In this document: positions 11,401 through 21,888 of the stretch, piece by piece
Numbering within the stretch: position 1 is the first letter of the stretch
Layout of the letters: each line of letters opens with the position of its first letter
DNA from: Saccoglossus kowalevskii
Taxonomy: Eukaryota > Hemichordata > Enteropneusta > Harrimaniidae
Direction of reading: 5' to 3'
Length of the DNA stretch: 23,806 nt
NCBI RefSeq assembly: GCF_000003605.2
Contig: NW_003122908.1
Location: 1,167,984-1,191,789 of the forward strand
Notes under the pieces: generated by a model
What the model was told of the DNA's origin: nothing
The model's database searches: none
Seen by the model: the letters and a program-made list of their open reading frames with translations, nothing else
Program-made: the position numbers and the translations under genes

Positions 11401-12079
11401 CCACGTAACCCGTTTGATCGCCAAAGGGTGAGGCATATGTGGTACATTCTGGCGTTTTTGATGCAGCGTCCGTAAGTGCCTTTTCATTGATAGTAACTGA
11501 CGTGTAGCTTGTCATACCTTCTCTTGGCTTCGCTGGACAATCAGATGACGTAGATGGCGCTGTTATGGTTCTGGGAACTGTTCTTTCATGAAGACGATCA
11601 TCACCGGGATTGGGTGCGTCTTCCATATTGATAATAGTGTCGTTTGTATTTTCTTTGAGCCGAATTGTTCTCGGTATTTCAGTTGTACATGCGTCACTAA
11701 TTTGTTGAGTATGTACCTGAACATGACGAGGAAACGTTTCAATGTGACCCGTTCCTATACAGTCTCCTTTCGGTCCACTGGGGACAGCATTTTGAACTTT
11801 TAACCATTCTTCCTCTGTCCGGTTTTCGACATCGGAATAATAGTTTTTAGCAATTCGAGCTGATTGTATTAATACATCCTTTCGATTCTCTTCATCGGCA
11901 TGTTTGGCAATTCCGGGATCGCTGAGCCACTTTTTAGATGACACGGCGTTGTGAAGTATACTCGCCTCAGTCTCGGACACAGTCTTCTCCGCATGCATTT
12001 TCGATGCGGTGGTTGTCGTGGAAGCTATGCACGTTACTTTGCCTCTGGGCGTTCTGTATGAACCTCGCGTTTCCCTCAT
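8403..12079 (-). CDS. Divergent forkhead-box transcription factor, 5 coding exons
   Basis: Coding segments in gene order are 12079-10237, 9969-9837, 9611-9566, 9104-8964 and 8579-8403. They give 2340 bases (779 residues plus TAG), with GT-AG junctions and matching phases. Residues 1-614 come from one large exon and are mostly disordered and rich in Ser, Thr, Asn and Pro. They include an acidic stretch at about 554-578 followed by LCSLTWL (579-585). The forkhead domain spans about 630-716: RPDLSFSGLI, then LNVSEIYEFL, FPYF, and the recognition helix NWKNSIRHNLSLNR with the usual Asn and His, then GKGHVWVIDPD in the wing. A short tail of 58 residues follows. Forkhead proteins bind DNA in the nucleus. 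KK-DK, GKG and W-IDP resemble FoxN2/3, as does SLTWL before the domain. The C-terminal position and LNV-x2-IY-x-F recall FoxR. The class is not settled. The start is the first ATG after a strong splice acceptor. Confidence 0.9.
8609..8759 (+). repeat. Dispersed repeat, copy A, in forkhead intron 4
   Basis: This copy shares with 9453-9572 the blocks GGTCGCGTGAGTT, CGCCCTCCGC, GTGCTCCAAACC and CCTTCCAG in the same order. It holds about 20 extra bases (near 8692-8712) that copy B lacks. Both copies have ATTCAATA near each end. Confidence 0.75.
8964..9969 (-). other. Forkhead domain region, split over three exons
   Basis: The exon at 9969-9837 gives strand and helix 1-2 (residues 615-659). The 46-base exon at 9611-9566 gives SRFPYFQGECSGNWK (660-674). 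The exon at 9104-8964 gives helix 3 and the wing (675-721). The junctions fall at phases 2 and 0. The N-terminal KPPYSY consensus is altered to RPDLSF, whereas the recognition helix is fully conserved. Confidence 0.9.
9453..9572 (+). repeat. Dispersed repeat, copy B, reaching into the 46-base forkhead exon
   Basis: This second copy, in the same orientation as 8609-8759, lies in forkhead intron 3. Its last seven bases overlap the 3' end of the exon 9611-9566, including the CTGGAAG that precedes the splice donor. The match stops just after CCTTCCAG. Confidence 0.7.
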
Positions 12080-12102
12080 AATTGTCTCGATCAATCCAAT
12101 AA

Positions 12103-12602
12103 GCTGCTGAATACATAAAATAAAGTTAAATAAATCATAAACGCGACTAACTCTGAGCGTTTTCAAACTAGTTGAAACCAAGAACCGATGCATTGTTAAT
12201 GAGGCCAAAAATGAAGACCATGTCACGTTTACGACCGTTTGTGGCCTAAAGCACTCAAGTCAGGTACACCAGACTGCCATTCACAAGACTGTTTAGTAAA
12301 ACATGTTTAATATTTGTCGCGAGTATTGTTTAACACACGTCAAATAATCTGAAGTCGCATCCCTTTGTTGCCCCCTGCTGTGCCTATAATACGGTCCTAC
12401 GACTACATTCTGTCAGTATAAGTATTTACGATACTATCCCGTCACTGTACGTGTGTTGACGGGGGGCATGTTGTTGACTCCGCGTATATTCATCATCTAG
12501 CTATGTCTGACAGAAACGAAGGCATAAAGCTGTCACAGAGCTGTGATCTAACCCACACAAAGCCAAATCTAGTGGTCAAACGTTCAATGATCATTACTTA
12601 CC
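12103..12602 (-). other. Probable 5' UTR intron of the forkhead gene, with donor and tandem CAGCAG acceptor
   Basis: On the minus strand GTTG|GTAAGT marks a perfect donor, with the upstream exon ending at 12602. A pyrimidine-rich tract ending TATTCAGCAG gives an acceptor with the next exon starting at 12106 or 12103. The coding frame happens to stay open to 12226, but that stretch lies inside this intron. The joined leader has no ATG before 12079 in the stretch examined (up to about 12780). Confidence 0.6.
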
Positions 12603-12800
12603 AACTCGAAGTAACAAAGAAATATCTGAACTTGTCGTGGTTCCGACAGGTAGCCTATTAAATTCTTTCGAATCACGTTTCGAACCCGGCCGTTGTTCTA
12701 TGTCTGAGCGTCGGGTGAGAACACGCGCGTTTCCTGTGCTATACTAATGGAAGTTTTAATATGCGCTTTCCGGAAACCGTCGTGTACGTCTGACTGAAAC
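12603..12800 (-). promoter_or_regulatory. Probable non-coding first exon and promoter of the forkhead gene
   Basis: The sequence upstream of the 12602 donor is CpG-rich, with CGGCCGGG, ACGCGCG and the palindrome TTTCCGGAAA (ETS-like core) at about 12767-12776. No ATG occurs on the minus strand between 12602 and about 12780, consistent with an untranslated exon. The transcription start cannot be placed, and no clear TATA box was seen. Confidence 0.4.
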
Positions 12801-14700
12801 ACGAACATACGAATAATATTAGCTGTGTTGAATAATTAAATTCATTGAAAAATATATGCAATGAAAAACACATTTGTTAAAACTCACTCAAATATTGTCA
12901 GTTGCTAATGCTCCTCGACATCAAAAAGTACCATGCAAGATACTAAATATCTTTCTTTTCATACCGAGTAAAATTTTGAGGTATCCAGAAACAGTGATTA
13001 AATTGCTCTAGAACAGACGTAACATTCTATTTCCATTCTATTTTATTAATCGATTTTCTCAACTGCAAACGGAGTACTGTAACAGTGACAATTTTTTAAA
13101 ACCATTGTCTTCATTCTTGTAACTTATTATATAAAAAACGTTAAAAATAATTAAAAAAAATACATTATGTTTACTTTTGTGTAGCGTTCTACCTTAACAC
13201 ACACAGTGTTATTTCTACCAACTTCTCGTGTCCGGCAGACGTAATCAACGTCTACATATTTCAAAGTACACACGCATAAGTATCCCGGTAGATAATAACC
13301 TGAAGTTATATAACGTACGTAATATTTTTTCACAGTATTGAAAATAAAGACATTAGTATACAGATTATTCGTTATAATATCTGACTACCAGGGACCTGGG
13401 CGTTTTCCAGACTGTTTACTGAAATGCATGTTTTTGATAATTATATTTTTGCTGCTAATATGATCACATTATACTAGATTATATGCGGTATTCCTCTCGT
13501 TATACCAATACGCTAGCGTCATCTCTTTCTCCATATTCCCGCGCACCAAGAACATTTATTTTTTGATTCACATTATCTAAAGGTATATTCCTTTCGCTCC
13601 CATGCCGAAAACTAATAGCAGCGTTTGTTTCTTCTAGTATTATCGTTCGATATACCAAGTATTAATATGAATATGATTATTGTTACTGGCCTAAAATGTG
13701 ATTTTTAAATGTTTGCTGTGTTTCTTAGATTGTATTTCAGGGTCTTCGTGGAGGGCTCTCTACATGTGGCCACAACGCCAAGGCACTATTATAATTTATT
13801 GCACTCCGGTTGTCCGACCGTATTAAATCGCTTTGTTGTTTGTATAAGTTCATTAGTACACTCGTTCGTAATCTCAGTGTGACGTCACAACCTTGGTCCG
13901 ACCGCATCGTCGCTTGTCTGACTTGGTATTACCAACTTTCACTTTCCGTCGCCGATGTTCCTTTGTTCTTCTTCTCGCAAGGCATGTTGGTATGCGCTGA
14001 ACTGCGCAACGATCAGTGCGCATACAGCTGTCGAACGCCATCGAAAGCTTCTGTGCTAGCTATTCAACGTTCGCCGAAAACACCACGGTTTCTTCTCCGA
14101 TGTAGTGATCGTATCGTTTGATTGGTCACCTGCGATTATTCTGAGATAATTCAGGAAAGATCTTGAGCCATGGACTGGTTGATGGGGTAAGTACAACGTA
14201 ATGTGGAGTGCATTTACATATAAAGAGCACTTCCGATAAAGCGATTGACTGACGATCGAGTCCCGCACTTAAAATGCTATTCCACGACAACGTCTAGTCT
14301 GACTCACAAAATTTTAAAATTATCTCTGATTTTTTATACAATTTAACTTGATTTCCTGTCCGTACAACCACGAAGCGGCTTCGTCAAATAACGCAGCGTT
14401 GTACGATGAGCAATACAGTACGTTGTGTCGATCGGTTTCATTTCAATGGTGAGACCGATCGAGTCTCAGACGTTTGATGTCATGATGATTGACAAGGGAG
14501 CGGTGCTGTGCTGCGAGTGTGTTGCCCTCTGCAATTATTCATGACAAACTCTCTATATTGATCGCATGTCATGTCGCATCTGCATCACATGAACGTCAGA
14601 TACAACGTCCGTACATGCTTTCTCATGGATAGATCAACCGGGGATGTCAAATCAAACCAGGTCACCTCCAAGGGTTAACTTGGAGAATGCCAAGCAAACC
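12801..14700. other. Upstream flank of the forkhead gene, no coding exon seen, CpG-rich patch
   Basis: No frame shows a recognisable family. Positions 13800-14120 are notably CpG-rich (roughly 30 CpG by eye) and hold a perfect CRE octamer TGACGTCA at 13880-13887, so this may be an enhancer, an alternative promoter or the start of a non-coding RNA. A small inverted repeat with 13-base arms, one mismatch each side of perfect, occurs at 14427-14463. Confidence 0.4.
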
Positions 14701-14932
14701 GCACTAATCGGAGACACGTGACCATAATATTTACGAGTACTAAACACACCTTTTTTGCAACCTGAACAAGGTTGTCCAGAATATAGGTCTGTGATTTACT
14801 ACAGTGAAATTCAAACAGCGTTTCAAAATAAATTTAAACCGATCGTATCGAAACTTTATGTAAAATATTAAAGACTATACAATGTACCACTACCACTGTA
14901 TTAATTCCCTGTATACATAGCAAGCATATGTA

Positions 14933-15105
14933 ACTACTGTAAAATACTTTATTTTAGCTGGAATAAATTTTTGCTGAAAAGTGTTCTGTATGGAATTTAT
15001 TTTCACTGATTTCTGACGAGTTGAATGTAAAATATAGAAAAAAAGGTATATCAGCAAAAATAGTGAAAATTAATTCCAAGTGGAAAAAAAGTATTTTACA
15101 GTAGT
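14933..15105. mobile_element. MITE-like foldback element, 173 bases
   Basis: The left end starts ACTACTGTAAAATACTTT. The reverse complement of the right end starts with the same 18 bases. Inner homology continues through GGAAT and TTTTTGCTGA, so nearly the whole unit folds back. It contains no reading frame of note. The target-site duplication is unclear. Confidence 0.65.
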
Positions 15106-18100
15106 ATAACAGCAGTAGTCTTTTTAGAGATTGTGTCTTAAATAAATGAAATACGTCAAATTAGACATGTACCCAGACACTTACAAATTTTATCAAACTA
15201 CAATCTACACATAAATCAAACATCTAATTTGTGTTTGATACACATTTATTTTTAATTTTTCATGCAAGCTTACCTCATGGCAGAAATAAGTGTTACACAA
15301 AGCGTTATTGATTTGTTTCGTCCATTGATGACACTCGAAGTAGGTCGGGCACAACAATAACATTGACAGCTACTTGGGATGATAATATATCTCATAGTAA
15401 CGACTGACCGTTACTACAGACAGTAATTCACTGGGTTGTTAGGCTTGAATCTAGTGTTTATTGATGCTACAGTGTCTCAAGAAAATAGTGACCATGGTTT
15501 GAATATACCACTTGCTCTAAGCCCATGGCCTCCTTTGCATTACTCGTGCCCAATTACTGTTTGTTCAAGACTGAAGAGTACCAGTGTGCCCTATACACAA
15601 AAACCTGTGCTAGGATGTGGTGTTGTAAATAGCCTTGTCTTTGTTGTTTCCCTTGGAATATGCATGAAGGTGAATACATTGGATAAGCCATGCCACAATA
15701 AATCAGTCAGATCATAACCTAGAAACCTAGAAAGCTAAATTCCTCTTGCTATTCAACATTCCACTATAACACCTAGCTATGGTCATAATAATATTACATC
15801 ATGGTCAGCTATTGACTAAAGATTTGATTGGCTGTATGAAAATGGAGTCAATGTAAACATTGTCAATTTGACAGCTGAGATCCTCAATCATCCATACTCA
15901 GTATTTAAACTGGCCAATGAGCATTGAGTAATTTATTTCTAGGACAGGCGTTAGTGGAGTAGTGTATAGCAAGTGGACTGTCGCATAGATACTTGGTCAT
16001 TACGACTACAATGTGACATTACTAGCATCACAGTTAGGCTTTAGTGAAATGGTACATATCAAGTAGATTCTATGTGGCAGTAATCTGCCAGTGCCACTTA
16101 GTAAAGCGACAATCGTGCAGTAGAATACTGCCAGTAGGACAACTGTTTGATAATATTTTGCACCCTTTATGTTCTATTAATTCCCAGACAACAAAATCAT
16201 GATTTTTGCTAGCACACTAGTAAATTCACACGCTTGTAAAAGAAATGGTTTAACAACTATGAATTTTTATGATATTCGGTGCATGGAACTTGCATGGCTT
16301 CCCTTTTTTGTCTGATGTTTGGTGGCACAGTTTGACTTCGGGAGAAGTCAGAAACCCGGAAACAGTCGACTACTGTGACAGGAAGGGATCATGGCTTAGA
16401 ACCCTTTTTGAAAATGATTTTTTTGTTTATTTATTTTTTTTTTTTTTTTTTACAAATGTCCATCTGAGGTCAATGGAAATCAAAAACATAAATTTCACAG
16501 GCCCCTTTAATAATAAATTTGACAATTTTCTCTGAAAGTTTTAAACAGACAGTGAATTCAAAATGTAACACAGTGAGTGAGTTGTTCAATTCCAGGACAT
16601 GCATTCTTACAACCAGAGGTAGCTAAAATACCAGAGATGTCAAAAACAGAATACACACTTTAATTTTATAGATGATTAGAGTTTTTGATCATTAGTACAC
16701 AATTCAGGTTGACCTGTAGTCTAAAACAAGTCTCATCAATTTTCTATACATCCAAGTTTAACACAGGAAAATCCACAGAAGTGTTTGAGTGGGTCGCCCA
16801 TCACTGAATATAATTACTGCCCACGCTTGATGTACATCACTGTCGGTCAGGCATAGATTTGGGTCATGCGTAAATAACTATTTTGAAGATATTTGGGATG
16901 CTCTGTGCAACTTAATTATAATTCGTTACTGAATTAATATTGTATATGTATATGTAACAATTTGTAATTGTTCTGGGTAATATAGGAACAGTCAATGTAA
17001 ATGTCAGGAAGGTGAGTGGAATGGATGTGTTTAACAAGAAACTCAATGATACTAAAACTTCTTAAAACTTCATGACCTGAGGCATTTTAGGGCAACATGT
17101 TACACTGAGTGTGATTGGCTTTGCCAAAGAGTGATTAGATTTTTTTATTGTTGGTTGACCAATCAAGGCAGGTGTACTATAAGATTACAGTCCATTCAAG
17201 TTACCAGCAAGGGGCACGTTTTGCCACATGGCTACAAATTGTCTAAAGTCAGGTATGGTACTCCAGTGAATACTGTCTACACATCATAATAATGAAATGT
17301 ACATAGGTGGCTTGTTGCGACCGCTGCATTTGTACAAGGGTTACCATACCTCTGAAGGAGGCAGCTGGCAACCAATTAAATGTATGTAGCTGTCTACTCT
17401 TCTTGATAATGGCTCAAGAGCAGCCTTACTTCTGATACTGTAACTACCTCCTTACATGATCAAACCTCCTGGGTAAACTTGATATTCTCTAAATTGTTGA
17501 GCGTTCAAACAGACAAAATTTCATGAAAGTCACCGTTCCACCTGACTGCAGTGTAATTACCACTAAGATAATATTTCATGATTCTTTTCCTGAAATTTAC
17601 TCATGAAATTTTTCACAATGTACTAGTTGGGTCAGTGTTTACATAACAAACATGTGACAAGTGATTTAGCAGACATTTGTTAAAATTTTTAGTTTGGGTA
17701 ACTATGTTGTCAATTAAATATTACAGCTCAAACAATTTCATGCACTCAAACTGTTACTGTGTTGTCTCATTCGTGCGTGTCAACGTAAGTTAGTGGTATT
17801 CAGACTGGTTTGTGAATGACAACTGCTGGATTACACTCAACTAGGCTATTTGATCAAATTGTTGGGGAATCACAAACAATGTGCTCTTGTACTGTTCATT
17901 GTTGTCAGAAACTCTCATTGTTTGTTTTATAGTGAATTTGCATTGAACAAATTTTAATGTAATGCCTGGGAAAGATTAAAATAAAAACTCGTACCTACAT
18001 AACTTATTGCTGGGTACCAGAAATACCAAATTTGTTTCATCTGGTTTTATCTGCATTTCATATCAAACCATGGAGGTTTATATCTCCATGATGTTAATGT

Positions 18101-18936
18101 AGTAGGATTTTTTACTGTGTAATACAAGAATGGTTGTACATTTCTTGGTTGTTCGCTCTACTCATAAAAACCCAGTACAATGGCTGGCTTCTCTGAGGTC
18201 TATATGTGACTGATGTACTCAAGTACTTACCCAGACATTACAGTCTGTTGGTATAAGGTAATCTGTACAGTAATGTTTGTTCACAGAATGTAATTAAACA
18301 ATTAGTGGCTAAAATAACAGATGGTTATGCAAATATATGTGCTGATTTGTTTCAGTATCATTGGCATGTTTGAAAATACAACTTCGTTTTCAAAAATAAT
18401 TGCTGTTTTTTTAAATGCCACTTAAAAATCCATGTCATTTCTCACATTAAATCTTGAACAAATAGACTTTTGGGATTTAGAAATAGTCAATGATAAACAA
18501 AGGCAAATATAGAGTGTTCACAACATGGACAACATAGAGTATCTTGCGAGCAGGTCAGAGGTCACCTAAACCTGAATGAATGTGGCTAACTGGTGGGAAA
18601 AAAAAAATGAAAATTTAAAAGCACTACAGCTTTTTGATATTTTCTTGAGCAAAAAGTTCTATCTAAGAGCAAATAACCCTTGGAAACTAGTTACAATAGT
18701 TACAACAGTGATTTTGTGAATTTCTCATTGCAATATACCTTATTCTGGCAGCCATTTTGGATTGGAAATTGGTCTAAAATGCATACTGAGGCTCATAACT
18801 TTAAAAATGGTTCTGTGTCTGAATTTCCTGTAGCCAGTCAAAATAAATAAATTAGTAAAATTTCACGAAATTCTTTTATCGAAGATGTGTTAGTCTTGAA
18901 CCACAGTCAGCCAACATATACGGGAAAATAAAATAA
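15106..18936. other. CpG-poor non-coding stretch
   Basis: No supported exon was found. A plus frame at 15436-15717 and another at 16269-16535 lack any family signature. An imperfect direct repeat of about 42 bases occurs at 15947 and again at 16037, and a run of 18 T lies at 16434-16451. CpG is rare throughout. Confidence 0.5.
15947..16080 (+). repeat. Imperfect direct repeat, period 90 bases
   Basis: The segment starting GGCGTTAGTGGAGTAG at 15947 recurs as GGCTTTAGTGAAATGG at 16037, continuing with TATAGCAAGT versus ATATCAAGT and GCATAG versus CTATG. Two diverged copies are visible. Confidence 0.4.
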
Positions 18937-19108
18937 ATTAATTTACCAATATTCACTATATGGAGGGCAGCCAATTTAAATGCTGCTTGAAACTAAACTG
19001 GTATTTTTCACCCTGAAAAACCTGTCTCTCAGCTTGTATCTATATTTAGTTTCAAGCCGTATTCAAGATGGCTGCCCCCGTACAGTAAATACATGTTGGT
19101 AAATTAAT
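18937..19108. mobile_element. MITE-like foldback element, about 172 bases
   Basis: The left arm (about 18937-18998) starts ATTAATTTACCAA and contains GGGCAGCCA and GCTTGAAACTAAA. The reverse complement of the right arm (about 19044-19108) has the same words in the same order. The loop is about 45 bases. A loose fragment with GGCAGCCATTTTGG at about 18748-18761 suggests the family is dispersed nearby. Confidence 0.65.
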
Positions 19109-19780
19109 AAAATTTTTTTTTAGTATCACTTATATGCCAGCTGACTGTGCCTTGAATGTTCTCAAGATATGTCTGGCGTCTTAACATGTTTTCTCAATCT
19201 GGTAGTTTCTTTCTGTTTCCTGAATATCTCATTGAATATGGAAAATGTCTTATGTTACTGTGTTTGCTTTACACATTGACGTCATTATGATGTAATGTCT
19301 GCTACATAAATCACCTTTGCCATGATAGACTTTATTACTTTGTAATAATAAATTAGTTTTTTTTCTGCTTGATTTTGCATTCTGAAAATAAACATTTTAT
19401 ATATATTTTCAGTTGGCTGCACACTAATGTGTGCATTTACAAGTGATTGCATGTCTTTGTATGGGCTTTGTAATTGTTCAGATTGCTTGATAATATAACC
19501 ATTAAGAATTTTACTAATTTGACAGGGATATACTGTGACTGACAAATATTTGCTCGTTTTTCAATTCAGTGAATCGCAAAATTACTCTAATTATGAAATC
19601 TTGAAAATTTCTAGCAGTGGAAAATATATGATTATAGTAGCTGGACGTCAAAGGTCTGCATTATCAACAGTTTAAAATAAAATGGTTTAGTTGTGTTTTA
19701 GATTTACCGATAATTTCATTATTTTCAAATTAGTTTTAGAAATTCATTAGATCTTTGAAAAAAAAACCATTTATTGTACC

Positions 19781-19810
19781 AATATTATAAAATATTATAA
19801 AATATTATAA
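19781..19810. repeat. Three tandem AATATTATAA units
   Basis: Three exact 10-base copies occur head to tail in AT-rich DNA. This is a simple sequence repeat. Confidence 0.9.
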
Positions 19811-21175
19811 AAATTGACAAAAACACAAAAATTTTCGGACATTTGACCAAATTTTGGAGAGTTTTTTTTCCTGACAAGTTAATGCATACTATGTTCATGT
19901 ACCAATATAGATTAAATTAATATCATCGACAAATATCAGTACATGTATTACAGAAACAATTTTTTCTGAACATCAATGGATTTTTCAAAATTAGCCTAGA
20001 TGCTGTTTTCTTTATGTACATCATGATGACACATAAGTTGCATTCACCAAAGTTCAAATACATGTACTATTAATATTCACATCTCGTACATTGTCAAAAA
20101 ATATGTACGCATACCATTTCCACTGGTGTTGCTGCGGAAATTTATCTAAAGTGGAAAAAGTAAAGATGACACATGATAAGATTTTCTTCTTGTCACACTA
20201 TTGTATCTAATTACATTAACTAGAGCTGAAAATGACCAGGAGTTGAAATGTACATGACATAAATGTTTAAAAACATTTGCCATGGCATTTATTACATTGA
20301 GGGTAGTGTTATATTCCAAAATACCCCCAAAGAAGAAAAAATCTGATAGTGACTTAATGGAAATAATAACATCTACATGTACATGTACAACTCTAGAAAA
20401 ACATATTCACTGCACTGTAAATAATCAGAAAACATAACAATAGAATTCTATTAATATTTCAATTACAATATTTGATTGCTTGGTGTGTAAGAGACTTTTC
20501 CTATCCAGTGTACTAGCTTATATTACAGTGTACTACTGGGGTAATTATATATTCACCACAATCCCCCAATCCCCCTTCCTAACAAAAATACATCAAAAAA
20601 AAATGCAACACCACATTTATGTTCTGAATTACCCTCCTGTGTTTGAATGAATTAAATGTTTGAATAAAATTGTGTTTGTTTATACTGGCAAAATACATGT
20701 GTAGCAATCATTTCCATCACTCACTTTCTAGTACACCAAAGCTGATTGGAAGCGAAACAGTCACACGGAGTGGATTAAGTTTATGCTAATCACACCAAAA
20801 TTCCACTCCAATTGTGTCTGCCCATAGGGTGAACCACGCAAACACACCGTGCTGGCAGCCAAATTTGGAGCACATTTGGACATAAAAATGTCAAATGTTG
20901 AAAATCCAAGTACGAAAGTACAAACTGGTGCGACAAACACAATAACTACAACAATAGAGGCAGAGGTGGAAAACCAAAACAATATTTCACTTGTGTGTCG
21001 CTAGCAGCTGACAAGATTTTGTCCACTAGTCATTGGTAACACAACACAAATGAAATACAATTTGAATATGTAAATAAAAATGCCACTATACGATATCCAA
21101 AATAGTCTCGTCAATAAAAGTCAAAAAATATTATGAATATCTTCCTATATAGTCCTTCTTTTGGGATTGTTGCAC

Positions 21176-21205
21176 GCCACGCCACGCCACGCCACACCAC
21201 ACCAC
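21176..21205. repeat. Pentanucleotide microsatellite, six units
   Basis: Four GCCAC units are followed by two ACCAC units. A variant TGCAC unit precedes them. The G-to-A change in the last units fits CpG decay. Confidence 0.9.
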
Positions 21206-21336
21206 GCTGCAGTGCTTGCCGCTACAGACAACAGATATTCAAATCACCATATGATTTTGACAAGTAAGCTCTGGAATTTGCGATGACAAAACAATTATTT
21301 ACTGTACGCTATGAGGAATATGGAGGTTTGCCTTTA

Positions 21337-21391
21337 CTGATGTGACAATTTTTCATTCTAGCGGTGCTTTTGCGAATAATTGTCACATCAG
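21337..21391. repeat. Hairpin with 14-base perfect arms
   Basis: CTGATGTGACAATT at 21337-21350 pairs perfectly with 21378-21391 across a 27-base loop, and weaker pairing continues outside the arms. It could be a foldback-element remnant or a structured RNA segment. Confidence 0.7.
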
Positions 21392-21832
21392 GGAAACAAA
21401 TCTTCTTGTACTCCTTAGTTACATATACTGGTCATTGATCTCTATGTTTTTACTATCTGATAAATTGGCTAAATTAAACCAGATGCAGAACCTGCAATTG
21501 ATATACTTGGACTTTAAACATGAAAACATGACATAATTCTGTGAATTGCATAATTATTCCCACTATAATTTTGGTGCAACTTTTTGCAAATTCGTATGTA
21601 TTTTTCTGGAAAGTTGTTCTTAACTTTAATGACAATTGACACAGTTTCCTCATTGGCTACAGGCCTCGATAAAAAAAAATTAAATTATCTGGACTAAAAA
21701 TGATAAAAGTTGACCTATTACTAGATGTAGTTATGTTCACTGTACAACTGCTTAAAATGTACCTATATATACCGGTACTGTATAATGCAGATTATGATAC
21801 GTCAAGTAAACCTATCAACAAACAAGCTTCTC

Positions 21833-21888
21833 TCTGATTGGTCTGACTGTTAGGGTTGTGTAGCCAATCAGACACAAGTTTATAAATA
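21833..21888 (+). promoter_or_regulatory. CCAAT/TATA cluster, possible promoter
   Basis: TCTGATTGG (inverted CCAAT) at 21833-21841 and CCAATCAGA at 21864-21872 are reverse complements, and TATAAATA follows at 21881-21888. The spacing of the second CCAAT to TATA is shorter than usual, and no gene is recognised downstream. Confidence 0.2.

Noticed and set aside
12080-12226. Open frame extending the forkhead protein upstream, including an ATG at 12193
   Set aside because: A pyrimidine tract and CAGCAG acceptor lie inside it, paired with a perfect donor at 12602, so this stretch is most likely intron.
13810-14121. 103-codon plus-strand frame
   Set aside because: It sits in a CpG-rich patch where stop codons are rarer. 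No hydrophobic pattern or motif suggests a protein.
14427-14463. Inverted repeat GTCGATCGGTTTC / GAGACCGATCGAG as a regulatory RNA
   Set aside because: It is a short palindrome in CpG-rich DNA without any other supporting signal.
15396-15415. AGTAACG / CGTTACT palindrome
   Set aside because: Seven-base arms are expected by chance in a window this long.
15436-15717. 93-codon plus-strand frame
   Set aside because: No domain, no splice context and CpG-poor non-coding surroundings.
16434-16451. Run of 18 T as a retroposon poly(A) tail on the minus strand
   Set aside because: No retroposon body or target-site duplication was recognisable next to it. A simple low-complexity run is enough.
20761-20982. 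73-codon hydrophobic minus-strand frame resembling a membrane segment
   Set aside because: T-rich minus-strand sequence produces Phe, Val and Leu by chance. There is no family signature.
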